A stretch of DNA of 6,900 bases, taken from Bacteroidales bacterium (GTDB lineage: Bacteria > Bacteroidota > Bacteroidia > Bacteroidales > Bacteroidaceae). The notes under the pieces are model-generated. The model ran no database searches. It had not been told where the DNA came from and worked only from the letters and a program-made list of their open reading frames with translations. The stretch lies in NCBI GenBank assembly GCA_004558535.1, contig SFCP01000113.1, positions 1 through 6,900 on the forward strand, in the 5' to 3' direction. Below are positions 1 through 5,917 of the stretch, one piece after another (positions within the stretch are counted from its first letter, which is position 1; every line of letters begins with the position of its first letter). Made by a program: the position numbers and the translations under genes.

Positions 1-186
1 TTTCGACAGGCGACGACGGGTTTCTTCATCCCGTACACAAAGTATTACCCAAGGCTGGCGGTCATGTCCCGACGCGGCGTAAGTACCGGCCTCGATGACC
101 TGATCGACCAAATCCTGAGGCACTTCCTTAGAGGAGAAACGGCGCACACTGCGACGCGTTTTCATATTCTCAATAACAGGGTTCAT
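1..186 (-). CDS. Nitroreductase family protein, N-terminal fragment (cut by window edge)
   Basis: This is the first 62 codons of a gene running leftward out of the window, starting at an ATG whose complement is 184-186. Nitroreductases are FMN-dependent, usually homodimeric cytoplasmic NAD(P)H oxidoreductases acting on nitroaromatics, quinones or flavins. The visible part shows the family's N-terminal signature: MKTRRSVRRFSSKEVP (residues 8-23) matches the RRSxRxF phosphate-contacting segment for FMN, followed by the helix DLVDQVIEAG. Next comes AASGHDRQPW (residues 39-48), the equivalent of the usual AxSxxNxQPW motif; Asp stands where Asn is more common. The gene begins 38 bp beyond the mnmA stop on the same strand, and no TAnnTTTG promoter is visible in that gap, so read-through from mnmA is likely. 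Substrate and subfamily cannot be assigned from the fragment. Confidence 0.85.
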   Translation of the reverse strand, partial: MNPVIENMKTRRSVRRFSSKEVPQDLVDQVIEAGTYAASGHDRQPWVILCVRDEETRRRLSK

Positions 187-224
187 TGTTGTGTGGATAT
201 TTTATAGGGTAAAATGGTTACATA

Positions 225-1235
225 TTACGGTGCAATGGTTTGTACGTTTCCGGAAGCTATCTCGCCACTGCCTACACAGATCCTGTGCGTGGCGTCGTAG
301 ATGACGCAAAACTGTCCCGGAGCAATGCCTTGCACGGGATTTTCGCTTACAATGCGGCCGCCGCCCTCGTCTGCACTTTGAGGCGGATAGTAGGTACCTG
401 CACGGAAAGGGTCGGTATGGCGCACTTTGAACGTCACGGGTACTGACTGCATCGTCCGGGGCCAAGGATTTTCCGTCAAGATGGAAAAATCCGAAAGGTG
501 TATTTCCCGCCCGTACTGCATCGTGACATCCGGACCACCGGCCACATATATAATATTATGCTCTATGTCCTTGCGTACCACGAACCAAGGTCCGCCGCCC
601 AGTCCCAAGCCTTTTCTCTGACCAATCGTGTGAAACCAATAGCCTAGGTGCTGGCCTATGACCCGTCCTGTGGCAACATCGACGACGTCGCCGGGACGTT
701 CGCCCAACTGCTTTCGCATGAACTCCGCAAAATTAATTTTACCGAGGAAGCATATCCCTTGACTGTCCTTGCGTCGAGCCGAAGCCAAACGCGCATCGCG
801 GGCTATTTGCCGCACTTCTTCTTTTAGCAAATCGCCCAAGGGAAACTCCAACTTCAACAACTGGGCAGGGAGCAACTGCGCCAAAAAGTCCGTTTGGTCC
901 TTCACCGGATCAGCAGCCGTCCCCAAAAATGTGTGCTCCCCGCGCAACATACGCGCATAGTGCCCCGTAACGATTCGGTCGTAGGCATGGCCGGCCACTT
1001 GCTCGAAAGCGCCAAACTTTATCAGCCGGTTGCACATCACGTCGGAATTAGGCGTCAGTCCGCGTACGGCCCTGTCCAGCATATAACCTACAACCTGCTT
1101 GTGGTATTCCTCCTGCAGATCTACAACCTCAAGGTGTAATCCATATTTCCGGGCGATCGATTGCGACAGCTCCATATCCTCCTCTGCAGTACAAGTGGTA
1201 TCTTCGCCCTGCATGCCTATTTTTATGTAAAACAA
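225..1235 (-). CDS. mnmA: tRNA-specific 2-thiouridylase MnmA, 5'-truncated and lacking the PP-loop; probable pseudogene
   Basis: MnmA uses ATP and relayed persulfide sulfur to thiolate U34 of tRNA-Lys, -Glu and -Gln. Counting from the TTG at 1235, the frame holds CTAEED (15-20), the catalytic Cys68 in SDVMCNRLIKFG, the TGHYAR loop (90-95), DPVKDQTDFLAQL (109-121), and the second catalytic Cys162 in DSQGICFLGK. GYWFHTIGQRKGLG (198-211) and the C-terminal beta-barrel follow, with a normal end. The 5' end is abnormal. Recognisable homology extends upstream of 1235 to 1286 (DSAVATHLLCEKGIRPDLF), but the codons before this Asp-Ser are TAG TAA rather than those for the SGGV of the SGGxDS ATP-binding PP-loop. 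No normal start exists in frame; the candidates are TTG at 1235 or the ATG at 1214, and neither restores the PP-loop. The protein as encoded should not adenylate tRNA. The rest of the frame is intact, so the loss is recent or a sequence error. It resembles the Bacteroides paralogue with FYIKIGM after the first helix. Confidence 0.85.
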   Translation of the reverse strand: MFYIKIGMQGEDTTCTAEEDMELSQSIARKYGLHLEVVDLQEEYHKQVVGYMLDRAVRGLTPNSDVMCNRLIKFGAFEQVAGHAYDRIVTGHYARMLRGEHTFLGTAADPVKDQTDFLAQLLPAQLLKLEFPLGDLLKEEVRQIARDARLASARRKDSQGICFLGKINFAEFMRKQLGERPGDVVDVATGRVIGQHLGYWFHTIGQRKGLGLGGGPWFVVRKDIEHNIIYVAGGPDVTMQYGREIHLSDFSILTENPWPRTMQSVPVTFKVRHTDPFRAGTYYPPQSADEGGGRIVSENPVQGIAPGQFCVIYDATHRICVGSGEIASGNVQTIAP

Positions 1236-1301
1236 GTCGGGACGTATTCCTTTCTCGCAAAGCAGGTGTGTTGCAACCGCGCTGTCTTACTATATGGTCG
1301 A

Positions 1302-1318
1302 ATACGGTTCAGCCGTAT
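1302..1318 (-). other. Small inverted repeat (hairpin) in the mnmA leader
   Basis: ATACGG (1302-1307) and CCGTAT (1313-1318) are perfect 6-bp arms around the 5-nt loop TTCAG. It lies in the presumed 5' leader of the minus-strand transcript, where the missing start of mnmA would be expected. TTCAGCCG recurs as a direct repeat at 1335-1342, and GAACCG at 1342-1347 is complementary to CGGTTC at 1305-1310, so an alternative longer-range pairing is possible. No U-run follows on either strand, so it is not an intrinsic terminator. Function is unknown and chance is possible. Confidence 0.35.
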
Positions 1319-1361
1319 GTACTGGTCTCCTCTATTCAGCCGAACCGCAGCCAATCTTATG

Positions 1362-1393
1362 CAAAGATAGGCACTTTTGACGAGTATGGCAAA
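1362..1393 (-). promoter_or_regulatory. Bacteroidetes-type promoter driving mnmA and nitroreductase
   Basis: Read on the minus strand, TTTG (1393-1390), a 20-bp spacer and TATCTTTG (1369-1362) match the Bacteroidetes primary-sigma consensus TTTG-N19/20-TAnnTTTG at every defined base. Transcription would start near 1355, leaving a leader of about 70 nt before the surviving MnmA homology at 1286. The leader contains AGAGGAG (complement of 1327-1333), an SD-like purine stretch that now has no in-frame start after it. Confidence 0.65.
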
Positions 1394-1410
1394 GCTTTCC
1401 AGCCTTTCTG

Positions 1411-1441
1411 TTGGCTGTTTATAGGGAAATAGGTACTTTTG
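1411..1441 (+). promoter_or_regulatory. Promoter P1 upstream of the acyl-ACP thioesterase
   Basis: TACTTTTG (1434-1441) is a perfect TAnnTTTG -7 element. TTGG at 1411-1414, 19 bp upstream, is a one-mismatch version of the -33 TTTG. The expected start is near 1447, giving a leader of about 35 nt to the ATG at 1482. Of the two duplicated -7 boxes, this is the only one with a reasonable -33 partner. Confidence 0.5.
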
Positions 1442-1460
1442 CAAAATAGGTACTTTTGCA
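1427..1460 (+). repeat. Perfect 17-bp tandem duplication carrying a -7 promoter box
   Basis: The unit AAATAGGTACTTTTGCA occurs twice back to back (1427-1443 and 1444-1460) without mismatch. Each unit contains TACTTTTG, a full TAnnTTTG -7 element facing the thioesterase gene; the second box is 1451-1458. The second copy lacks a TTTG at the proper upstream distance, and its leader to the ATG would be only about 17 nt. A third, diverged copy (GCAAAGATAGGCACTTTTG, 1361-1379) lies 65 bp upstream and is where the opposite-facing mnmA -7 box sits. Confidence 0.8.
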
Positions 1461-1481
1461 GTACTATAAAACTCACCGTCT

Positions 1482-2219
1482 ATGGCTATCATTGGCAACT
1501 ATCCGTTTTTGGTAGAGCCCTTTACCGAAGACGCTACGGGAAATCTCTCATGGGGTCTCTTGGGCAATCAACTACTGCGCTGTGCCGGCATGCAGGCCGG
1601 CTCCTGCGGTTTTGGATTTGAGGATATGGAGCAATACCACCACGTATGGGTATTGGCCCGTCTGATTATTGATATGGATGAAATGCCCCGAACCGGACAA
1701 GCATATAACATCCAAACTTGGGTGACGAAAGTCTATCACCAATTCACAGACCGACTCTTTACCATATCCTCGCCCGAAGGACACACCTTTGGCCATGCGT
1801 TCAGCACCTGGGCCTTGATCAATTACGAGACGCGGGAGCCCATGGACCTCGCCCACTTGCCCGAAGGCAACATCATGGACTTTACTTCGCCGAAAACCAT
1901 CCCCCTGAAAAAAGCCGGGCGATGCCGGGTGACTGCCGACTGCCCGATGAAGAGCAATCCGGTCTATTATTCCGATTTAGACATCAACGGACACGTCAAT
2001 TCCATTCGTTACATTCAGATGGCGGCGGATTTGTTCACACAAGAGATTTGCAGCGAGGGACATAGCCTGTACCGCGTGGAAGTAGGATTTGCCAACGAGA
2101 CTTACCTCGGCGACACGCTCCATTTCTACACGGACGGATTTCATGACAATCAGGCGCAGGTGGATATAAGGCGCAATGATGGTAAAACCGCGGCAAAAGT
2201 TGCCCTCTTCTTCCGCTAA
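1482..2219 (+). CDS. Acyl-ACP thioesterase (FatA/FatB-like, double hotdog fold)
   Basis: The 245-residue cytoplasmic enzyme is predicted to hydrolyse acyl-ACP to free fatty acid and ACP, ending chain elongation. Two hotdog domains are visible. The N-terminal one spans roughly 1-140 and contains WVLARLIIDMDEMPRTG (56-72) and the TW strand at 79-80, typical of the family. The C-terminal one carries YSDLDINGHVNSIRY (163-177). Its Asp167, Asn169 and His171 have the spacing of the catalytic D-x-N-x-H of plant FatB, and Glu206 in FANETYLGD sits about 35 residues later, as the FatB catalytic Glu does; that residue match is my inference. Length is normal for bacterial members (about 240-250). No Shine-Dalgarno precedes the ATG, as usual in Bacteroidetes; the start is supported by the nearby promoters and by the typical N-terminus. 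Chain-length preference cannot be read from the sequence. The next gene follows after 56 bp. Confidence 0.87.
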   Translation: MAIIGNYPFLVEPFTEDATGNLSWGLLGNQLLRCAGMQAGSCGFGFEDMEQYHHVWVLARLIIDMDEMPRTGQAYNIQTWVTKVYHQFTDRLFTISSPEGHTFGHAFSTWALINYETREPMDLAHLPEGNIMDFTSPKTIPLKKAGRCRVTADCPMKSNPVYYSDLDINGHVNSIRYIQMAADLFTQEICSEGHSLYRVEVGFANETYLGDTLHFYTDGFHDNQAQVDIRRNDGKTAAKVALFFR

Positions 2220-2275
2220 GAAAGACCTTCCCCCCTACCCTTTTCTTTTCATTTTTCTATTAGCCAAGCATTCCT

Positions 2276-3784
2276 ATGTCGACACGTACTTTTCTTCTCA
2301 GTCTGGTTACGATAACCACTATGCCCCTAAGCGCTGCCGTTATGCCGCCTGCTATCGAAGACTCGGATTTGACCGCATATTTCCTGCGTGTGCTGGAAGG
2401 AGAAGAGCCTTTCCAATACACGAATGACGCAAAACTGACCTGGCAAGACGTAGAAAGCGCACGCACCCGGGTATGGGAGGCGTGGAAGGCGGCCAACCAG
2501 GATTACGACGCGGACCTGCTGCCACAGCTCACGCCATTGGCAGATTCTCTCACCCATTCCTGGCTGCTCCCCGCCGCTCTGGAGCCCACTGCAAAGCTAC
2601 CTTTCTTTTATGGAAGCAAGGGAGATGTCCGCCCGACAGAGGGATATCCACTCTTCATCTACCTGCACGGCTCCGGTGCCAAGGAACAAGAATGGAGCAC
2701 GGGCTTCAAACTTTGCAAACGCTTCGCAGATGCACCCTCCGCCTACTTTATTCCGCAGATTCCCAACGAAGGGGAATACTATCGCTGGTGGCAAAAGGCC
2801 AAGCAGTATGCGTGGGAACGTCTGCTTCGTCTGGCCATGATTTCAGACGACATCAATCCCAACCAACTCTACGTATTCGGTATCTCCGAGGGCGGTTATG
2901 GTAGCCAGCGCTTGGCATCTTTCTATGGCGACTACTGGGCCGGAGCCGGTCCTATGGCCGGTGGCGAGCCGCTCAAGAATGCGCCGGCTGAAAACTGCTT
3001 CAATTTGGCTTTCAACCTGCGTACCGGTGCCGAAGACACTGGCTTTTACCGCAATACGCTGACCGGCTATGTGCAGCAGAACTTCAAAAAGCTCCACACC
3101 GCCGAACCCGACTACTACAACTACAATGTGGAATTGCTTCCCGGCTACGGACACGCCATTCCCTACGACGACACCACGCCCTGGCTTATCAAGCAGCCCC
3201 AGCGCAATCCCTATCCGAAATATGTGGCTTGGGAAAATTTTGAGATGGACGGTTTGAAGCGACATGGCTTTTATAATCTGTGGGAGGAAGAAGATCCTTT
3301 GCAGGGAAAGTCCGGCCGTGTCTACTACACCATGCGCATCAAGGACAATCACATTGATTTGATTGTCAGGAAAGTCACCTATACCGTCATGGAAAGTCAG
3401 GACGGGATTGACCTGCGCTTTACGAAGAGCTACACAACGCTGAATGCAGGGAAAGTCAGGGTTTATTTGAACGAACAGCTTATCGACCCTGCACAGCCCG
3501 TCACAATTACGGTCAATGGTCACCAAGGATGGAGCGGCATGGTAGAACCCACGCTGACAGACATGGTAAACAGCGTGGCAGGATACTATGATTCCGAACG
3601 CATCTACCCGGCGTCTGTACTCATCGACTTGGCCAATCCCACGGCTATTGGCGACATTCGCCTTGACGCTGACGATAGTGCACAGGGATCCTCTCTCACC
3701 TACAACCTTTCCGGCAGAATCGTGCCATCAGATACCTCGGGCGTGCTTATCACCTCCTCCGGCAACAAAATACTCCGCAAATAA
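2276..3784 (+). CDS. Secreted alpha/beta hydrolase (esterase/peptidase-like) with T9SS-type C-terminal tail
   Basis: The 502-residue protein begins with a signal peptide: Arg4, hydrophobic residues 6-19, probable cleavage after LSA/LSAA near 20-21. The catalytic domain (about 95-310) has the oxyanion-loop motif YLHGSG (129-134), a GxSxGG nucleophile elbow GISEGG (Ser204), a candidate acid Asp254 in TGAEDTG, and a candidate His293 in GYGHAIPYDD. This is the layout of dienelactone hydrolase, PHB depolymerase-like and prolyl oligopeptidase-like hydrolases. Residues about 311-455 form a second, beta-rich region beginning NPYPKYVAWENF, of unknown role. The last 45 residues, with YNLSGRIVP (476-484) and a final GNKILRK, resemble the type A sorting domain read by the type IX secretion system, suggesting export to the surface or medium. 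The substrate is unknown; a polysaccharide-linked ester is one possibility, not shown by the sequence. No promoter consensus lies in the 56-bp upstream gap. Confidence 0.75.
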   Translation: MSTRTFLLSLVTITTMPLSAAVMPPAIEDSDLTAYFLRVLEGEEPFQYTNDAKLTWQDVESARTRVWEAWKAANQDYDADLLPQLTPLADSLTHSWLLPAALEPTAKLPFFYGSKGDVRPTEGYPLFIYLHGSGAKEQEWSTGFKLCKRFADAPSAYFIPQIPNEGEYYRWWQKAKQYAWERLLRLAMISDDINPNQLYVFGISEGGYGSQRLASFYGDYWAGAGPMAGGEPLKNAPAENCFNLAFNLRTGAEDTGFYRNTLTGYVQQNFKKLHTAEPDYYNYNVELLPGYGHAIPYDDTTPWLIKQPQRNPYPKYVAWENFEMDGLKRHGFYNLWEEEDPLQGKSGRVYYTMRIKDNHIDLIVRKVTYTVMESQDGIDLRFTKSYTTLNAGKVRVYLNEQLIDPAQPVTITVNGHQGWSGMVEPTLTDMVNSVAGYYDSERIYPASVLIDLANPTAIGDIRLDADDSAQGSSLTYNLSGRIVPSDTSGVLITSSGNKILRK

Positions 3785-3829
3785 TTAGGGTGCAACCCAT
3801 GGTTTTGTTCTCTTATTCGGCCGCTACTG

Positions 3830-5917
3830 ATGAATAAATTTGAACTTACTGCCCCCTACAAGCCCTCCGGCGACCAGCCCGAAGCCATTCGGCAGCTGGT
3901 TGCCGGTCTTCATGAGGGCCGGCAGGCCCAGACGCTCTTGGGCGTGACCGGTTCGGGAAAAACCTTTACCATTGCCAACGTAATTGCAGCCATGGGGAAA
4001 CCCACGCTGGTGCTGAGCCACAACAAGACCCTTGCTGCGCAGTTGTATCATGAGTTCAAATCATTCTTTCCCCACAATGCTGTGGAGTATTATGTGTCCT
4101 ACTATGATTACTATCAGCCGGAAGCCTACATTGCCTCGACCGACACGTATATCGAAAAGGACCTGGCCATCAACGAAGATATTGACAAACTGAGACTGGC
4201 TGCCACCTCGGCTCTGCTCTCCGGCAGAAGCGATGTGATTGTCGTTTCCTCCGTGTCCTGTATCTATGGCATGGGAAATCCCTCTGCCTTCTACGAGAAC
4301 GTCATCGAACTGAAAGTGGGGATGAAGCTGGCACAAACCGTCTTGCTCCGCCGTTTGATCGACAGCCTTTACTCGCGCAATGACATCGCACCAAAGGCCG
4401 GCAACTTCCGACTGCGCGGCGACACAGTCGATGTATTCCTGGCCTACGCTGACAACCTCATTCGCATCACTTTTTGGGACGAGGAAATCGACAGTATCGA
4501 GGAAGTTGATGCCCTGACCGGCCTGCGGTTGGCCTCCTTCGATGAATATAAAATCTATCCCGCCAACCTCTTCCTTACGACAAAGGAAACCCAGGAAGCT
4601 GCCATCCGGCAAATTCAGGACGACCTGACAGAACGAGTGGCTTACTTCAAGGAAATCGGTAAAGACCTTGAGGCTAAGCGACTTTATGAACGCGTGACCT
4701 ACGATGTAGAGATGATTCGCGAACTGGGACATTGCAGCGGCATCGAGAATTATTCCCGCTATTTCGACGGACGCGCACCGGGCACACGTCCCTACTGCCT
4801 GTTGGACTTTTTCCCACGCGATTTCCTTATGGTCATTGATGAAAGCCACGTCAGCGTACCCCAGATCCGCGCCATGTATGGCGGTGACCGCTCACGCAAG
4901 GTAGCACTGGTCGATTATGGCTTCCGTTTGCCCGCAGCCCTCGACAATCGTCCCTTGACCTTCGATGAGTTTCGCGAACTGACGCCCCAAACGATTTATA
5001 TCAGCGCTACGCCGGCAGATTACGAACTCAACGAGAGCGAAGGCATCATCGTGGAACAGGTGGTCCGTCCTACGGGACTACTGGACCCCGAAATCGAAGT
5101 GCGCAACACGGAACACCCCGTAGATGACCTGATGGAGGAAATCCGGCTGCGTGTGGAGCGCGACGAACGTACGCTGGTGACAACACTGACCAAGCGTATG
5201 GCAGAGGAACTGACCGCCTACCTGATTAAAAACGGTGTATCTGCCACCTATATACACAGCGATGTAGATACAGTCGAACGTGTAGAGATCTTGGGTGACT
5301 TGCGGCGAGGCATTTACCAAGTCCTGGTCGGTGTCAACCTGTTGCGCGAGGGACTGGACCTGCCCGAAGTCTCACTGGTTGCTATACTGGATGCCGATAA
5401 AGAGGGATTTCTGCGTTCACACCGCTCGCTGACACAAACAGCCGGCCGGGCAGCGCGCAACGTAGACGGCCGCGTCATCATGTACGCCCAAACCATCACC
5501 CTGTCCATGCAGCAAACCATCGATGAAACCCAGCGCCGGCGTATGAAGCAACTCCACTACAACGAGGTAAACGGCATCACACCACGCCAAATCAAGAAAG
5601 CTATCACCGACGGTTTCATCTCAAAAGGCAGCAAGCACACACCACACCGCACCGAAGGTATCCCGAACACAGACAACTATTATATAAACAACACAACAGA
5701 ACCTATCCTCCACGCAGCGGAAGACAGTATCCCCTATGGAGGACAGTCCCAGACAACGGAAACGAAGACGCGCAAAAAAACTACGACGCACGCAGAAAGC
5801 CGCGAGGAGAAAATGCTGCGTCTGCAAACAGAGATGAAGCGTGCCGCCGCCGAATTTGATTTTATTCGCGCCGCACAACTACGTGACGAACTGCTGAAAT
5901 TGGATAAAGAAAAATGA
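3830..5917 (+). CDS. uvrB: UvrABC system protein B (excinuclease subunit UvrB)
   Basis: UvrB is the damage-verifying helicase-like subunit of nucleotide excision repair. It is loaded by UvrA, then recruits UvrC for dual incision. The 695-residue protein has every expected element: Walker A GVTGSGKT (38-45), the DNA-clamping beta-hairpin (about 91-111, beginning YYDYYQPEAY), the UvrA-interaction domain 2 (about 155-250), and the DESH box (337-340). Then come ISATP (391-395), GVNLLREGLD (501-510), motif VI QTAGRAARN (536-544), and the C-terminal UVR coiled-coil (about 657-692) that binds UvrC. Between the helicase core and UVR, residues 600-656 form a polar Thr/Asn/Lys-rich linker, somewhat long for the family. 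The ATG at 3830 gives the canonical FELTAPYKPSGDQP opening. No Shine-Dalgarno and no clear TAnnTTTG are seen in the 45-bp gap upstream. The stop overlaps the next start as ATGA. Confidence 0.97.
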   Translation: MNKFELTAPYKPSGDQPEAIRQLVAGLHEGRQAQTLLGVTGSGKTFTIANVIAAMGKPTLVLSHNKTLAAQLYHEFKSFFPHNAVEYYVSYYDYYQPEAYIASTDTYIEKDLAINEDIDKLRLAATSALLSGRSDVIVVSSVSCIYGMGNPSAFYENVIELKVGMKLAQTVLLRRLIDSLYSRNDIAPKAGNFRLRGDTVDVFLAYADNLIRITFWDEEIDSIEEVDALTGLRLASFDEYKIYPANLFLTTKETQEAAIRQIQDDLTERVAYFKEIGKDLEAKRLYERVTYDVEMIRELGHCSGIENYSRYFDGRAPGTRPYCLLDFFPRDFLMVIDESHVSVPQIRAMYGGDRSRKVALVDYGFRLPAALDNRPLTFDEFRELTPQTIYISATPADYELNESEGIIVEQVVRPTGLLDPEIEVRNTEHPVDDLMEEIRLRVERDERTLVTTLTKRMAEELTAYLIKNGVSATYIHSDVDTVERVEILGDLRRGIYQVLVGVNLLREGLDLPEVSLVAILDADKEGFLRSHRSLTQTAGRAARNVDGRVIMYAQTITLSMQQTIDETQRRRMKQLHYNEVNGITPRQIKKAITDGFISKGSKHTPHRTEGIPNTDNYYINNTTEPILHAAEDSIPYGGQSQTTETKTRKKTTTHAESREEKMLRLQTEMKRAAAEFDFIRAAQLRDELLKLDKEK

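Noticed and set aside
1284..1318. A cryptic start (ATA at 1318, minus strand, after AGAGGAG) that one added base would bring into the MnmA frame, about 11 codons before the Asp
   Set aside because: The distance is close to expectation, but the codons in between do not encode anything like ALVSGGV in any frame, so a simple frameshift does not restore the gene.
1223..1498. A 91-codon minus-strand frame crossing the promoter region and the 5' end of mnmA
   Set aside because: It runs through both promoter elements and the tandem repeat, is out of frame with MnmA, and its translation has no family features. It does not supply the missing PP-loop.
2220..2275. Pyrimidine-rich gap between the thioesterase and hydrolase genes, considered as a promoter or terminator
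   Set aside because: There is no TAnnTTTG box and no inverted repeat; it contains only C/T runs and looks like a plain intergenic spacer.
2843..3526. A 227-codon open frame on the minus strand, opposite the secreted hydrolase
   Set aside because: The plus-strand frame has a signal peptide, catalytic motifs and a sorting tail; the antisense product resembles no family and has no promoter, so it is a shadow frame.
3788..3808. Possible terminator GGGTGCAACCC followed by GGTTTTGTTC after the hydrolase gene
   Set aside because: The stem is only 4 bp with a 3-nt loop and the T-run is broken, too weak to call an intrinsic terminator.
4061..4849. A 262-codon open frame on the minus strand, opposite uvrB
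   Set aside because: It lies wholly inside the unmistakable uvrB coding sequence and its translation shows no recognisable motif.
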